This document shows positions 20,433 through 31,320 of a DNA stretch of 31,486 nucleotides, piece after piece; the first letter of the stretch is position 1, and every line of letters begins with the position of its first letter. The notes beneath the pieces were generated by a model, which searched no databases, was not told the origin of the DNA, and saw only the letters and a program-made list of their open reading frames with translations. Source of the stretch: Pelargonium nanum (lineage: Eukaryota > Streptophyta > Magnoliopsida > Geraniales > Geraniaceae). The stretch is taken from the NCBI GenBank assembly GCA_036897485.1, contig JAYMTF010000699.1, positions 1-31,486 of the forward strand. Reading direction: 5' to 3'. A program made the translations under genes and the position numbers.

Positions 20433-22658
20433 TTAGTGAGAAGGTTCTCCACAAATGCATGAAAACAACACTGGGACTCCAAACCCATTACCAAGGCTTC
20501 CTTGTGTTCGGTCAATGTCCGAATTCAACAATGGACTTGACGGAGGAGGAGCGATACGGCCATCAACAAATAGCGAGTTTTGCTCTGCGCTAGGCATTGT
20601 CATGGCAAACTCGTCGGCTCCATAAAGAATAGGGCTCTGGTTCCTTCTAGGATCAGTAGCGGCTCTTCTCTCCACAGCAAGAAAGTGACCGAGTGAAGCA
20701 GGATTGTTTACACTCTCTGCGTCAGTACTATCCCGGGAGCATAGAGAGAACAACCAAGTTTTGGACTTATTTTGTGTTTTCTTTTCCTTTGAAGCTTCAG
20801 CTCTTCTTCCCCTTAGCGATCTACCGGACAGCTCTAAAATGCTAGAAACACCAATTAGGCTCCCAAGTGTGATGCTCTTATCTTGGAAGAAAGACCCTGT
20901 AGACTGGAATTGATCATGTCGTGTTAGAGACTATTGGGGGCAATCGGTTTTAGATTCACTTTAAAATTGAAAACCATATATACCTAAAGCGAGTAAGTGA
21001 TTGAGTTCCGTTATTTACAAAGCCTTACTATGAAATGCAAGGTTCAATACTTCAAATCTAAAGAAAACATCTTCAATCATCGTGATAGAAAAATTAAGCC
21101 CTCTGTTTCCACGATGAGGAACCCACTTCCCCGCCACAGAACCACACATTCTTGTGTATGGTTTGGCGTATAAGGCTTACCAATATGACAAGCTTGCCCC
21201 CAATAGTTTGAGGATAATAAGAAAATAATGAAGTGAAGTTGGTTAGCTTCATGCTGGTTTTGTAAATAATGTGGCAAACTTAATACACTATATAACAGAC
21301 AAACATTTACATGGCTTCTTGCTTCCTTGGCTCTAATTTTGTAATGAAAACAGAAACATTCTAGTGGTCCCAAGATAATGGAGCATTTGATCGAATACAC
21401 CAATGGTTCTGGTTAGTAATTTCATTCAGAGACTGTATACCAAATAGCTCAATGTTCCGGAGAACTATTTGATAAAATGTAAGATTCCTACTGTTTCATA
21501 ATACAAGATACAATGACACACCGTGTTTATGTAATGTCTCATTATGGACACAGTTCCTGGTTACTACTTCTGTTCAAACATGTAAATTTATTTCTCAAAA
21601 CATCAAAACAGAAGTGTGGGTAGCTTTATTTGCATACAGCCTATGATGCACCGATGCTCTCATCTTCTCATCGTATCCGTGTCCGATATGTATCTGACAC
21701 AAAAGCCTGCGAGCTTCCCACTCATATGGCCTAGCTTCTCATATATATGAGGAATTTTGGACTAATAGCATTTAGGTCACAATGTTCAGAGACTGAATAC
21801 CAAATAGTTCAATGTCCCGGAGAACTATTTACTTATACAAGCTCACTGTTTGTTACCCAACTAAAATGTGAAATTCAAAGTGTTTCATGATACATGATAG
21901 TAAGATACACCGTGTTGTCACAATGGCACATCAATCATAGCCACAGTCTTGGTTACGACTTCTGTTAAAACTCACAAATTTACATCCACAAATTGACATC
22001 TGTACCTTAGTTTGCATACTCAAGCTACAAGCACAAGTGGATTTCAAGCAAAGGTTGCGTCAATGGGACCACTTAGACTATGTTGCTTAACACAATTCAG
22101 AAGCAAAAAGACATTGAAACATTTCAACAAACAGGTAGAGTGCAACAAGAAAAGTTGGCAATGCAAATGGGCAATCCAAAACCAAAAAGAACACTACACA
22201 AAACTACATTATTGTAATTGTAATTAGCTTTCCAAAAAGCATCTTAGTGGGTGCTAAGAGACCAAACTGAAACAAACAAACAAACAAAATGTCAAAACCC
22301 ATGAAATTTATTGCCATTTTCACTGACCTCAGTGTCCAAATCTGACGAAGAATCTGTGGAAGAAGTTGGGGAACCAGTAATTAAAGTGTTGAACGACACC
22401 GATCCTGAAAAATCACGATTCACAGGCAACCCAACTCGGACATTCAGCGGCTGCAAACCCAGTGGCCAACCCTCCTCCTCCTAAATATCAATTTTGATTA
22501 ACAATGTGACAGAGAAAGGTAAAGGTTCAAAATTTATCATTTAAAACTATACCCATTAAAAACAACAGAAAGACCCACATTCTGAAACAAAAATTAAGAG
22601 CAAAAATCCAAGAGAGATGAGAAAAAGACAGAATTTTGAAAATTACCCGTTGAGTCAT
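20433..22658 (-). CDS. Conserved plant protein of unknown function, At3g17950-like, 3 exons
   Basis: Exons on the minus strand are 22658-22647 (four codons, MTQR), 22480-22328 (51 codons) and 20903-20433 (156 codons plus TAA). All introns are GT-AG in phase 0, and the product is 211 aa. The order of motifs is GWPLGLQPLNVRVGL (8-22), a Ser/Thr/Asp-rich segment ending SSSDLDTE, STGSFFQDKSITLGSLIGVS (56-75), a basic SLRGRR...KEKKTQNKSK stretch, then WLFSLCSR, LGHFLAVERRA and the C-terminal GNGFGVPVLFSCICGEPSH. From memory this matches the uncharacterised Arabidopsis protein At3g17950 in order and length; its biochemical role is unknown. No signal peptide or membrane span is seen. The first in-frame ATG is 22658. 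Intron 2 (1424 nt) carries an internal duplication. Two TAA stops in a row overlap an AATAAA (20434-20429), suggesting a very short 3'UTR. Confidence 0.9.
21425..22019. repeat. Diverged direct duplication inside intron 2 of the At3g17950-like gene
   Basis: Copy A (about 21425-21637) and copy B (about 21785-22019), offset 360 bases, share 'TTCAGAGACTG.ATACCAAAT', 'CGGAGAACTATTT', 'ACACCGTGTT', 'CACAGT.{2,3}TGGTTAC.ACTTCTGTT' and a final TTTGCATAC. Small indels separate the shared blocks. About 145 bases between the copies are single-copy. No coding potential or retroelement signature is seen. Confidence 0.75.
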
Positions 22659-23010
22659 AGTTTCTTCCAGATACTCGTGGTCTTTGATTTTGATCGGTAG
22701 CAGTAAAAAGGAGTACAAAGAGGTCACCTCAGGCTCTGAAGTTGAAGATTCGAAAGAAGTGTCATTTCCTTGAACTGCAGTTACAGTTTATTTCGCAGAA
22801 CGATCAGTGATCGAGTGAAATGTGGTTTACACTACATGTAAATTTGGGTTTTTGATAGAGATTGAAATGTTCTTCAAATCTGCAGTGACAAAGCAAAAAC
22901 AAGAAGAGAATAGAAGGTCAAAAAGGTGGAGAGAAGGGTAAGAAAATAGTGAGTGAGTGATGGGTCTTTATCTTCTACAATTTACTGTGCATTACATTGT
23001 TTTGTTCAAG
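22659..23010 (-). promoter_or_regulatory. 5' leader and promoter region of the At3g17950-like gene
   Basis: Read on the minus strand, the ~340 bases before the start codon are CT-rich (e.g. CTTCTCTCCACCTTT around 22945), typical of a plant 5' leader or core promoter. No convincing TATA box is visible at a fixed distance. Confidence 0.35.
22724..22765 (-). CDS. Upstream ORF (13 codons) before the At3g17950-like gene
   Basis: The frame MTLLSNLQLQSLR starts at 22765 and ends with TGA (22726-22724), 65 bases ahead of the main ATG. It is the nearest upstream ATG. The main frame itself is open upstream of its ATG for ~40 codons but has no other ATG. Whether the uORF is transcribed depends on the unplaced transcription start. 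Confidence 0.35.
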   Translation of the reverse strand: MTLLSNLQLQSLR

Positions 23011-23204
23011 CTCTGCTGAATTTAGTTTTTGACCATAAAGAACAAACATAATCATTTTTGCATCTATTATGTAAACTGTAAAGTAGGTAAATACAAGGGC
23101 AAAGATCCAAGGGAGGTTTGAAAAGGTATACGTAAAATGACAGATTTACCCTCAATAATTTGAATTACAACCATAAAATAAATATTATTTGAAAATTTTC
23201 AACA

Positions 23205-23335
23205 CATGTTGGTCAAGCGATTTAAGCGCTTTGAATTTTTTTTTGTGGTCTCGCGTCCGAGCCTCCGATACATCACATAAATAAAGGACCTTGCAAACAA
23301 ATTTGATACTTCATATAAATAAAGGACCCTGCAAA
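23205..23335 (+). repeat. SINE-like head plus two-copy 38-bp tandem repeat
   Basis: TTGGTCAAGCGATTTAAGCG (A-box-like) is followed after a T9 run by GGTCTCGCGTCCGAGCCTCC (B-box-like), the arrangement of tRNA-derived plant SINEs. Then come two tandem units sharing 'ATAAATAAAGGACC.TGCAAAC' (about 23276-23299 and 23314-23337). In the opposite direction the same T9 run would be the poly(A) tail of the LINE-like relic next door, so this stretch may belong to either element. Confidence 0.4.
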
Positions 23336-23462
23336 CCAGTCCATCTTACATGACCTAACATTGAATCTGACGATCTCGTTAAACGATGAGCCGCCTAATT
23401 CGCAGACCGACGAACATCATGCGCTGCAATCCAAAAAAGAGCTTCCCGAATAGTCATAGCAC
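23310..23462 (-). mobile_element. Retroelement (LINE-type) RNase H C-terminal relic
   Basis: The minus-strand frame reads AMTIREALFWIAAHDVRRSA, then a stop replacing one residue, then AAHRLTRSSDSMLGHVRW and TGLQGP. HDVRRSAN.AAHRL matches the C-terminal RNase H-like domain carried by plant non-LTR retrotransposons (typical 'HVRRSANQAAH.LA'). REAL joins it directly, implying an internal deletion. A T9 run on the plus strand at 23238-23246 would be its poly(A) tail. It is a short, inactive relic. Confidence 0.5.
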
Positions 23463-23469
23463 GTGTCTT

Positions 23470-26400
23470 TTTTAAGTATACAAAAGAAAATAGTCACTTT
23501 TGCTTGGCTGTATGGCAATAACAAGCGTAAGAAGAAGTCTAGAATTACAAGCTTTAATTGATTGTACGTTGTGTTAGGCCCACGAAGCCCCACTTTTGAA
23601 GTGACCCAGCCCACATAAACTAGCCCAAAATAGCATTTGCTTAGAATAGTGAAGTTGAAGCAATTGGCCCATGAAGTTATGACGTGGAGCATCTTATATG
23701 ATGCTCATTGTTCGGATAGAATATGTTGGGTGAAATAATAATAGTCTGAAATCGACTCGTAAAGTTTTCGAGTTCATTGGACTTTCAGGTCGTTAGATCA
23801 TATCAAGTTTAGGCATAAAATGTACATATTTGTACAAGTTTGCCCGATTCTATCCGATCCGGCTAGAAATTGCTCAATGACGTGAATGTTATTCGATTCG
23901 GATCATATTGAAGTCGGATAGAAATTCGGGTGCCCCATGTTAAATCATAAAATGAATGTTTTATACAGGTTTCATCTAATGATTGACTAGTTTACATTTG
24001 AAATTAAATGTATCATCCATATATAGGTGTGTATTCTTGGGGTTGCTGGTTGGAGATCCGTTGGATTGGTGTCTATTGGGTTCTTTATGGCCTAATATAT
24101 TTGAACCTGGGCCTATGGCTACTTGGGTTATACTGTTATAGTGTATTCATATTTCATGGTGAATTAGATTTACAAGTAGCAATAGATGTCATATATTTTG
24201 ACTCTTTCATTGATAATATTCGTAAGTTGATAAAACAGCTTTTAACTGTGAACAAAACTCAAATAACGATATAAAAATGTCAAATGCTAGTGCGCGGGCC
24301 CGCTCAGGAACCTCATAGTATAAACCGAAAGAAGTTGATAAATCATAGTAATTGAAATTTTTTCTCAATCCTCAAAAGTGTTTAACTCAGTTAAATTCTC
24401 CGAATATTTCAAATCTCAAATGTTTAGCAATTTTTTGGGTGATAAAGAAGACATAGAATGTGTCGCCTCATTATTTGGTGTTTAACACCTACTTAACAAT
24501 TTTTACTATTACGCTTAGCACTCACTACAGTAAATGCTAATATGAGAGAGAATATGAAATAGTTAATGTTAACATATTTTCCTTTGCATCTCGTACTCTA
24601 GTGTTTAACACTATCTTCAAAAGTCTGAGAGTCTCTCTTAGCATTTTCCATTGGAGATTCTATTGTGTGGCTACTAATTGAGATTGGTAGTTTTTGTCTT
24701 GTATTTACACTTAAATAAGGTCTATTTCATAACTAGAGAGCATGTAGATGATATGATATATATTGCATTTATAATAATAATAATAATTTATATAATGTCT
24801 TGAAGTAATTATATTTTATTGTTATTTTCTTCCTTTTGTTTTTACTATGTAATTATTTCACAAGCAAACAAAAAACATTCATTCATTACGCTTACTGTGT
24901 AACAAGTGTATAATAAACAACGGTCAACCTTTACTAAAATGTTATATCACTCATACGATGTTTTGTACTATTAGGTTTGCTTAAAATTCATCGGCTAAGT
25001 TTCACTAAAATGTCATATCAGTCATGCAATGTTTTGTACTATTTGTTTTGCTAAAACATCGTCGAATCTTCTCGAATAAAATGCAAGACTTTCTTTACAT
25101 AATTTTTTTTTATCTTCTTAATAAAAATACCCTTACTTTCATCGACGTCTTTTTGCAAGTCGATATATACTACATACATTGATTCCCACCGTTGTTAAAT
25201 CGTTGTAGTTACATTTTGTTATTCTTACCAAAAAAAAAACTCCACAGAAAATGAGTAATGCAACACAAGGAATCAAAAAATAAATAATTCAAAGTTGAAA
25301 TAATTGATTCACACCAAACTTGTTTATATTTGGACATTTGATAGTACATGATGAAAATTAATAATTTTGTTGTTTCCACCATAACAAGATAAGCATTCTC
25401 CTTGAATTGATAGGTGCTTCATCAATTTGCACATTCACATGCCCACTTACTCTCTTTATTATTGTTTGGTCTTAAATTTAGCTCACGCGAACCACATTTA
25501 CTTGACTAACTTAATTTAACACCTAGTTGATGAGACTCGTAATTAAAAAAATATTAAAATTAAATGTCTAATAATTACTTCATAATTGACTTAACTATAT
25601 TATGAAAACCAAAAAAAAATTGGATTCCCTGTGCTTCTTTATTATATAAAAAAAATTATTTTGATTTATATATTCAATCTAATCGTTTCAGTTGATTCTG
25701 TCGTTACTATTGACTCTTCTATTTTCATCTATTTGCAGACATCTCGTTATTATCTTCGCATTCACTATATGTATGTTTGTGTAAATATATATGTGACCTA
25801 CAAATAAAAGACAAAAAACTATAGGTACATTGTCTCTTTTCATATTTTATGTTTTTATATTAGTAGCTATGTTAATTTTATAGCTTGATTTTACTTTTCT
25901 TGTAAAGGTTGCGATATGTCTTCCGTTGTTCAAACTTTTGTTTTGTTTTTTTATTATTTTTTTTTCATTACGAGCATGTGAGTTTTGTTTGGAACCGCTA
26001 TATATTGTCGTATCATGTGTTTTTGATGAGAACAATGGTCGATTTTATTATTTCACTGTTACATTACAACTAAGATTTTAATCAACTACATATGAGTTAA
26101 GTTTTCGGAAAAAAATTCCAAATCAAGTCACTCATATTAGTGTAATTATTTTATGTCAGATACGTTCTTACATACAAAAATGTAACTCCCCAATGATTTT
26201 TATAAAATTAAATCTTCTTTTATTTTAAGATATACACACACCACTAGATGATAATAAATTTAAAAAATACCCAAACAGAATATTTTCATTAATGGAGAAG
26301 ATTTTATCCAACAAATTTTCAGACAATAAAAATAATAATTAAAAAAAGGACAGATGGTGTTGTAAAATGACACGATTTCCTTGTTTGTGAACTACCAAAA

Positions 26401-26770
26401 CAGCTACTCTATTCTACTTGGTACCTAACTAGCTACCATTCAATGCCTTTTAATTTGTTCCTATTTTGAGCAGTTGCAGTTTATTTCTGGAGTTGCAGAT
26501 CATCTTCTGTTTCATTCATAAATCACCTGACATTTTTAAACTATTTGCTACTTCCAATAACATTTACTGTCAAATCTTTATTAACAAGTCAAATAGAATG
26601 ATTTTTTAATTTGTTTAAATTAATCTTTTTGGGATGGTAAAAAGGAATGTGTTAAAAAGTAGTAAAATAGAAGCAATGAAACTGGGGATTTTGAAGATAT
26701 CTTCATATTAGGGAGCAAAATTTTCTTGAAATTTGTGATTGTATAGTAAAAAACTAAAAATTTGTATATA
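23470..26770. other. AT-rich intergenic DNA
   Basis: No gene is supported. 23700-23960 has the degenerate dispersed-repeat texture also seen at 2500-2820 (shared GAAATTCGGG...ATGTTA.ATC). A small GC patch GTGCGCGGGCCCGCTC lies at 24290-24305. ATAATAATAATAATAA is a microsatellite at 24771-24786. A tandem duplication at 24933-25075 is listed separately. The remaining open frames are short and low-complexity. Confidence 0.5.
24933..25075. repeat. Two-copy tandem duplication, 71-bp period
   Basis: Units starting ACTAAAATG at 24933 and 25004 share 'ACTAAAATGT.ATATCA.TCAT', 'ATGTTTTGTACTATT' and 'TTTGCT.AAA...ATCG'. They differ by scattered substitutions. The function is unknown, with no open frame shared. 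Confidence 0.8.
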
Positions 26771-26780
26771 ATATCAGTCA

Positions 26781-26833
26781 CCACGTGGACATGGATAAGC
26801 AAAGCATATTTGCTTCTCATATTCTATAAAAGG
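26781..26833 (+). promoter_or_regulatory. Candidate promoter: G-box plus TATA box
   Basis: CCACGTGG (26781-26788) is a perfect G-box palindrome. TATAAAAGG (26825-26833) 44 bases later is a near-consensus TATA box. The combination is what a stress- or light-regulated plant promoter shows. The downstream sequence contains only a 27-codon first-ATG frame, listed next. Confidence 0.4.
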
Positions 26834-26879
26834 TAAAGTGTACAGTGCTTCTGGTTAATTTATATCAATATCACTGTTA

Positions 26880-26963
26880 ATGGTGCTTGTTTGGCAACTC
26901 CAGTGTACCGCGAAATATTTGAAGAAGAACAATTCTTGTTTGCTCGATAAAATTGTGACTTAA
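26880..26963 (+). CDS. Candidate small ORF (27 codons) behind a G-box/TATA promoter
   Basis: This is the first ATG after the TATA box (~55 bases downstream). The peptide starts MVLVWQLQCTAKYLKK and contains LLDK near its end; stop is TAA. It has no recognised family and no signal peptide of normal form. Right after it lies a possible hairpin, CTCCTGCA (26974-26981) with TGCGGGAG (27005-27012). An AATAAA occurs near 27134. These could together be a short mRNA or noncoding RNA gene, or chance in AT-rich DNA. Confidence 0.25.
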   Translation: MVLVWQLQCTAKYLKKNNSCLLDKIVT

Positions 26964-26969
26964 AAGAGA

Positions 26970-28030
26970 CGAGCTCCTGCAGAGCGTTTTAAGAAGCTGG
27001 TTCATGCGGGAGTTCAATGTTTCTTATTAAATTTTTGTCTTCTTTGTATATGAGAGATAACACGTGAATTACTCTTTTGAGTCGCCTTTATTATGTTATT
27101 TTTATATATGAAATATAAGATGTCGTTTTCGCAAATAAAGTCGATCGAATCCGGTATGTTATACTAATTCCAATTAATGTACATAGTTAGTATATATATT
27201 GATTATAATTTATCACGATCAACATTATACATCTTATGAAGTATATGTAGTAATTGCTATTATTCAATTGTTTTCAAAATACTTCATATCCATTAGATCG
27301 TTGTAACAATTTATATTACATTACAAATGTTTTTTTATCCGAACATATTATCACACAAAACCCAATACACTACAATAGTTTCTTACGGTTTCAACCACCT
27401 ACTTACAAGTTACAACTTCATATTGTTTCTGTGTAGTGTTACCGAACAAGACCTTACTATGGAAAAATATCAATTTTAGAATATAATAGAAAAGTCAAAG
27501 CCCACTTGATCCATTGAATTTTCCCATATTTTTTCACTCTATCTTGACAATCATGGAGTGTAAGAACTGAAACTACATAGTGGCATTTATTGTATATTTA
27601 TATATGGATACAAAAAAAGGTATCCTATGCAAGTTTGCAAAATACACACGTATATCTCTCTGCAACTTACTTGTACTTTGATCTCTGCAATTCTTGATCT
27701 TCTGGAGCTTTACTGTAAAAGTTATTAGCAGATTCAGATCTGTTAGCTCAAACTGTAACTCATGTTCATATATGCCAAAACAACATGTAACATCCACTGA
27801 TCATTTCTTGATTTTTACCATAAATACAAAAAGAGTAAATGAGAAAATTTCACTAAGATTCTTGAGCTATGATGATGAAAACAGTTCCATTTATTGAGAT
27901 CATTGTATATAGATGGAAATGGAATATTTCCATTTGCAAAACAGTAATTTGCTTCACATAATTGAAGAAGAAGAAGATGAAAGAAGAAAATTAATTAAAC
28001 AGTACAGAATTCTAGCGGCTTTAATTTAAT
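26970..28030. other. AT-rich intergenic DNA and 3' side of the SMR gene
   Basis: I see no further gene. The bases just below 28031 (GAAGAAGAAGAAG and TTAATTAAAC, about 27960-28000) are probably the 3'UTR of the minus-strand SMR gene. A TTTATT at 27889-27894 reads AATAAA on the minus strand and is a possible polyadenylation signal ~140 bases after the stop. Confidence 0.35.
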
Positions 28031-28549
28031 TTACCGATTGGCTTGCCTAATTTTCTTCACGGTGTTGCCGAGATCCGCCAGAACCGCCGGCGGGAACAGC
28101 AATTCGATCTCGTTGGACAGATCGAGCAGTACTCGCCGCCGCGGCGGCGCTCTCCTCTTCATCGAGGCGGAAGCTTTCGGTTTTCTCGGCGGCGGCGGCG
28201 GGCACGACGGAACCGCCGGAATTTTCTGATCCAGCGATGTCGGAGTCTTGAATCCGTCGTCGTTTTCGTCGACGGAGTCTCGATCGGGCTTGCTCTCTCC
28301 GCCGGACGGAAGCTTTCCGATGCCGCACATGTTCTCTTTCTCTTCCACGTCTTCTTCGAGATTCCGCTTATTTCGCTGTTTTCTCTTTCCGTCTTCGCCG
28401 GAATTGGACGCGCCATGGCAGCTGGTGGCCGGCAGCGCGTGACGATCCTGTAGAGGACTGCGACGAACCGCGAATTTGATGAACGATGTCGACGATCCCA
28501 TGGAATTCAGATCCTTCTCGGATAAAAGCAGATTCTCCGAATTCGACAT
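28031..28549 (-). CDS. SIAMESE-related (SMR) cyclin-dependent kinase inhibitor, intronless
   Basis: Plant SIM/SMR proteins bind CDK-cyclin complexes in the nucleus, block mitotic CDK activity and promote endoreduplication, often in response to stress. This single exon encodes 172 aa. It shows DGFKTPTS (98-105) and KIPAVPSCPPPPPRKPK (109-125), the family's signature 'TPT...IP....CPPAPRKP'. A C-terminal block LDLSNEIELLFPPAVLADL runs from residue 142 to 160. A basic KRKQRNKR (55-62) could be a nuclear localisation signal, and the acidic LEEDVEEKEN follows. Many SMRs are ~80-130 aa, so this one is long through its N-terminal ~95 residues. The usual Ala in CPPAPRKP is Pro, with an extra Pro. The gene is GC-rich against ~30% GC flanks. 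The family member cannot be named. ATG at 28549 is the first in frame. Confidence 0.88.
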   Translation of the reverse strand: MSNSENLLLSEKDLNSMGSSTSFIKFAVRRSPLQDRHALPATSCHGASNSGEDGKRKQRNKRNLEEDVEEKENMCGIGKLPSGGESKPDRDSVDENDDGFKTPTSLDQKIPAVPSCPPPPPRKPKASASMKRRAPPRRRVLLDLSNEIELLFPPAVLADLGNTVKKIRQANR

Positions 28550-28725
28550 GTTTTCGAGAGGGAAAACAAATTTCCCCGAATTATTGAGCGCGAGAAATGA
28601 AATTTTTTGAAAATTTTGAACAATTCAAGAAACAGAGGGTGAGATGGAGTGAAAAGCTGAAAATTACGTAAATATGAAGAGGAAGGTGATTGATGATTGA
28701 TGATGGCTTATAATATAAGGAAGGG
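28550..28725 (-). promoter_or_regulatory. Promoter and leader of the SMR gene
   Basis: On the minus strand, CCTTATATTATAAG (28720-28707) is a TATA-like element about 160 bases before the ATG, implying a leader of roughly 130 bases. The leader contains CTCCATCTCACCCTCTG-type CT-rich sequence (28632-28648), usual for plant leaders. Confidence 0.45.
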
Positions 28726-31200
28726 AAGAGAATAAAAAAGAGAAATGTAGATACATAAATTTTCTGTTTGTTTCTCGGTAAAATATTTTTTTTATTTTGA
28801 TGTGTTGGATTGTTGCAGGGTGAGAAAAGAGAAGAAGATGCTGGCTTTTCGGCGAAGGATCCAATGCCAACATATATACGCATCAAAACGTCCACGTCGT
28901 CTCTTTTTCCGTAACTTAAAAAAGAAGCCCAAGCGGTGCCATATGCATGGCTTCTATGTAAAGATGATAGATACTTTATTTTACCTTTTCTTATTTTACT
29001 TTTGTGCACCTCCTACTATATTATTCAAATAATAAACCAAAAATATATGTTAATAATTACTACATCATATTGAAGCCGACAATTTGTGTTAACATGTCGT
29101 GTTAGAAATCAGATACATATTACATAGTGTAGTGTTTGTATAATTATTATGTTTGTATATCGTGTTCATATCAACTTTATTGACGTAACAGATAAAGTGA
29201 GCTATAATTGATAGTACTCTTGTTCTAAGCTTGTGCTTTATTATCTTATACAAAGTAAGTTTGAAATACAAGAAAAGATGTTAACATATGATCAAGCGGG
29301 ACATAAAACTAGTGGCGGAATCCGAATTTTGCTCAAGAGGGAGGAACAAAATGACTTTGTAAAATACTTCACCTTAAATCACTTCTTAGTTAGAGGAGGA
29401 CATCCTTGTTACTGGCCCGAGACACTTTTGATGAAACTATTATATTTCATTGCCTAACCATTAGAAAAATAAAACACTTATTTTATAATAAAATATAAGT
29501 AAATATTACACTTATTTTCAAAGAAAAAACATACTACAAATGAGAATACACTTATTTAATGAGCGGTAGTATCACATATTTTTATTTATAAAATTACATA
29601 GGATATGACAATGGGTAGCTCATAAGGGTAATTAGTATAGAGTTTTGTGATATCTAACTTTCTTTGGTTTTAAGGATTGTTTACCTTTTTAGGGCATTGC
29701 TCTTTATTTTTATTTTTCAGTACAAACTTTGATGCATCTGTGCATGTGATCTGGCCTACTCGGATACTATTAACATGCACGTTCTTTTATCGTATCTCTC
29801 CCGGCAATATACGATGTGGTATTTTCTCGCGACTTTTTCCAATTTCTCGTAGCCTGTCGTTTTGCTTGCGTGGCTTCACAGCAGCAATTGCCACCGCCAG
29901 CCAGCCAGCTACGATCACAACCTCTTCTTCACTGTATATTGTATTTTGTTTATGTCTGTGAATTGATCTTGTTTTGTCTCCGAATAAAACAACTTCAAGA
30001 TTTAACCGATTCGAAGTAAATCGAACCTCCTTGGTTTTTTTAGGTTATATTATCCAAAACAATAAGAAAACGTCACTACATTGATAAAAATACTCATACT
30101 CGTACAAATAAATTTATGGGAACAGACTTCTCAATTAAATCATATTTTTAGAATGTGTCGTAACTCGTTGGTAGACTATGAACCAAACTTTTATTGTTTT
30201 AGGCGAAGACAAACTATTGGGAAGATGATATATCTTTAAAAATTTATCCGTCCAATAAATTTATGATAGCGGAGTGACTTATCAGTTTCAAAATTTTAAT
30301 GAATTCTCATTATTTTATTAACTTAAATGAATTTTTATCTAGTATTGACATAATTTTGACTATAACAACCGATTGATTATTCAACAAATGGAAGAAAAAC
30401 CGAACCAAACGAATATGGTTGAGTTCAGATACAATATGAATTAGTCAATTTTTCGGTCCAAGCTTAATTATGCTGACTTTCAATCAAACAAAATTTTGAT
30501 TCATTTAATATATAAAAAGTAAAAAGTAAAACAAGTTTTAACTTATATGTGAAAAGGAGAAAAATGAAAAAGAAAAAGAAAAAGAAAATACTGCAGAAAA
30601 TAGTGTACTAAAAATGTGACATGACTTTATATGTGTTAAATGTCGTCTCATTAATCTGTTAAATAAACATGTACCAAATTATTGGGTTTGCAATTTGAAT
30701 CCCATGGTCCCACTTAAAATAAATTCATATAATTGAGCTACGTACCATTTAATTGATTCATGGTCAATAGCTAGCTAGCTATAAACGTACGTATCCTACG
30801 AGTAATTGTAATTAATTATTGCATAGTTTTTATGGGTTTGTTTAATTGTGTTGATGGAGATAGAAATTGATATGTGAGACAATATGGTGTATTGTAGTTC
30901 GGCTTAGGATGCATACATGCATAGAGATGACAATTTAATCCGAAGTGAATTTTCGTTTCTAATCTGAAAGGGATAAGAGACGGATAAATTTTTAAGATAA
31001 AGGTTACAAGGAACAAGGAATTTTTGGTTGAGTTCATTGAGCTTGTTAGAACAAAAGCACAGTACTGCACATGAGGTATAAGATATAAAACGTTATAAAA
31101 ATAAAAAATTGACAATTATTTTCAGACGAAACGAATATGTATATGGAGTCATAAATACAAGTTTTTTTTGTTATTCTCATAAGGAGCTACCAATTAGCTA
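28726..31200. other. AT-rich intergenic DNA
   Basis: No gene is supported. 29311-29450 contains 'ACTAGTGGCGGAATCCGAAT...AAGAGGGAGG', a phrase resembling termini of dispersed plant repeats ('GTGGCGGA.CCAG.ATTT'). A slightly GC-richer stretch at 29740-29930 (with CCGCCAGCCAGCCAGC) is open in two frames but looks non-coding. Simple repeats include (GAAAAA)n at 30564-30588 and TAGCTAGCTAGCTA at 30768-30781. Confidence 0.45.
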
Positions 31201-31203
31201 ATA

Positions 31204-31320
31204 CTTCATTTATCTCAAAATAAACGTCATGTTTCATTTGCATTTTTGTCTTAATATAAGTGTTTTCTTTTAAGATGTTAGTTATTCATGAATCACTAAT
31301 GTTATTCCTATTATAAGAAG
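31204..31320 (+). mobile_element. Stowaway-like MITE, 5' half, interrupted
   Basis: TACTTCATTTATCTCAAAAT aligns with the start of the intact MITE at 5420 (TACTCCCTCCATCCAAAAAT), including the TA target dinucleotide. 'GTTAGTTATTCATGAATCAC' and 'GTTATTCCTATTATAAG' then match the interior in order. Similarity stops at ~31318, exactly where the poly(T) of the next element begins, so the 3' half has been displaced by that insertion. Confidence 0.6.

Noticed and set aside
22659..22727. N-terminal extension of the At3g17950-like protein (frame open upstream)
   Set aside because: No ATG in the extension; the family N-terminus begins close to MTQR...GWPLG.
28038..28453. Long open frames opposite to or shifted within the SMR gene
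   Set aside because: They arise from the GC-rich codons of the real gene and have Arg/Ala-rich translations typical of shadow frames.
28581..29009. 142-codon minus-strand open frame upstream of the SMR gene
   Set aside because: Low-complexity Phe/Leu/Ser-rich translation of an AT-rich promoter and leader; overlaps the TATA-like element and has no protein character.
29677..30019. Open frames of 94 and 67 codons
   Set aside because: Two overlapping frames of chance-like composition, no homologous feel and no promoter context.
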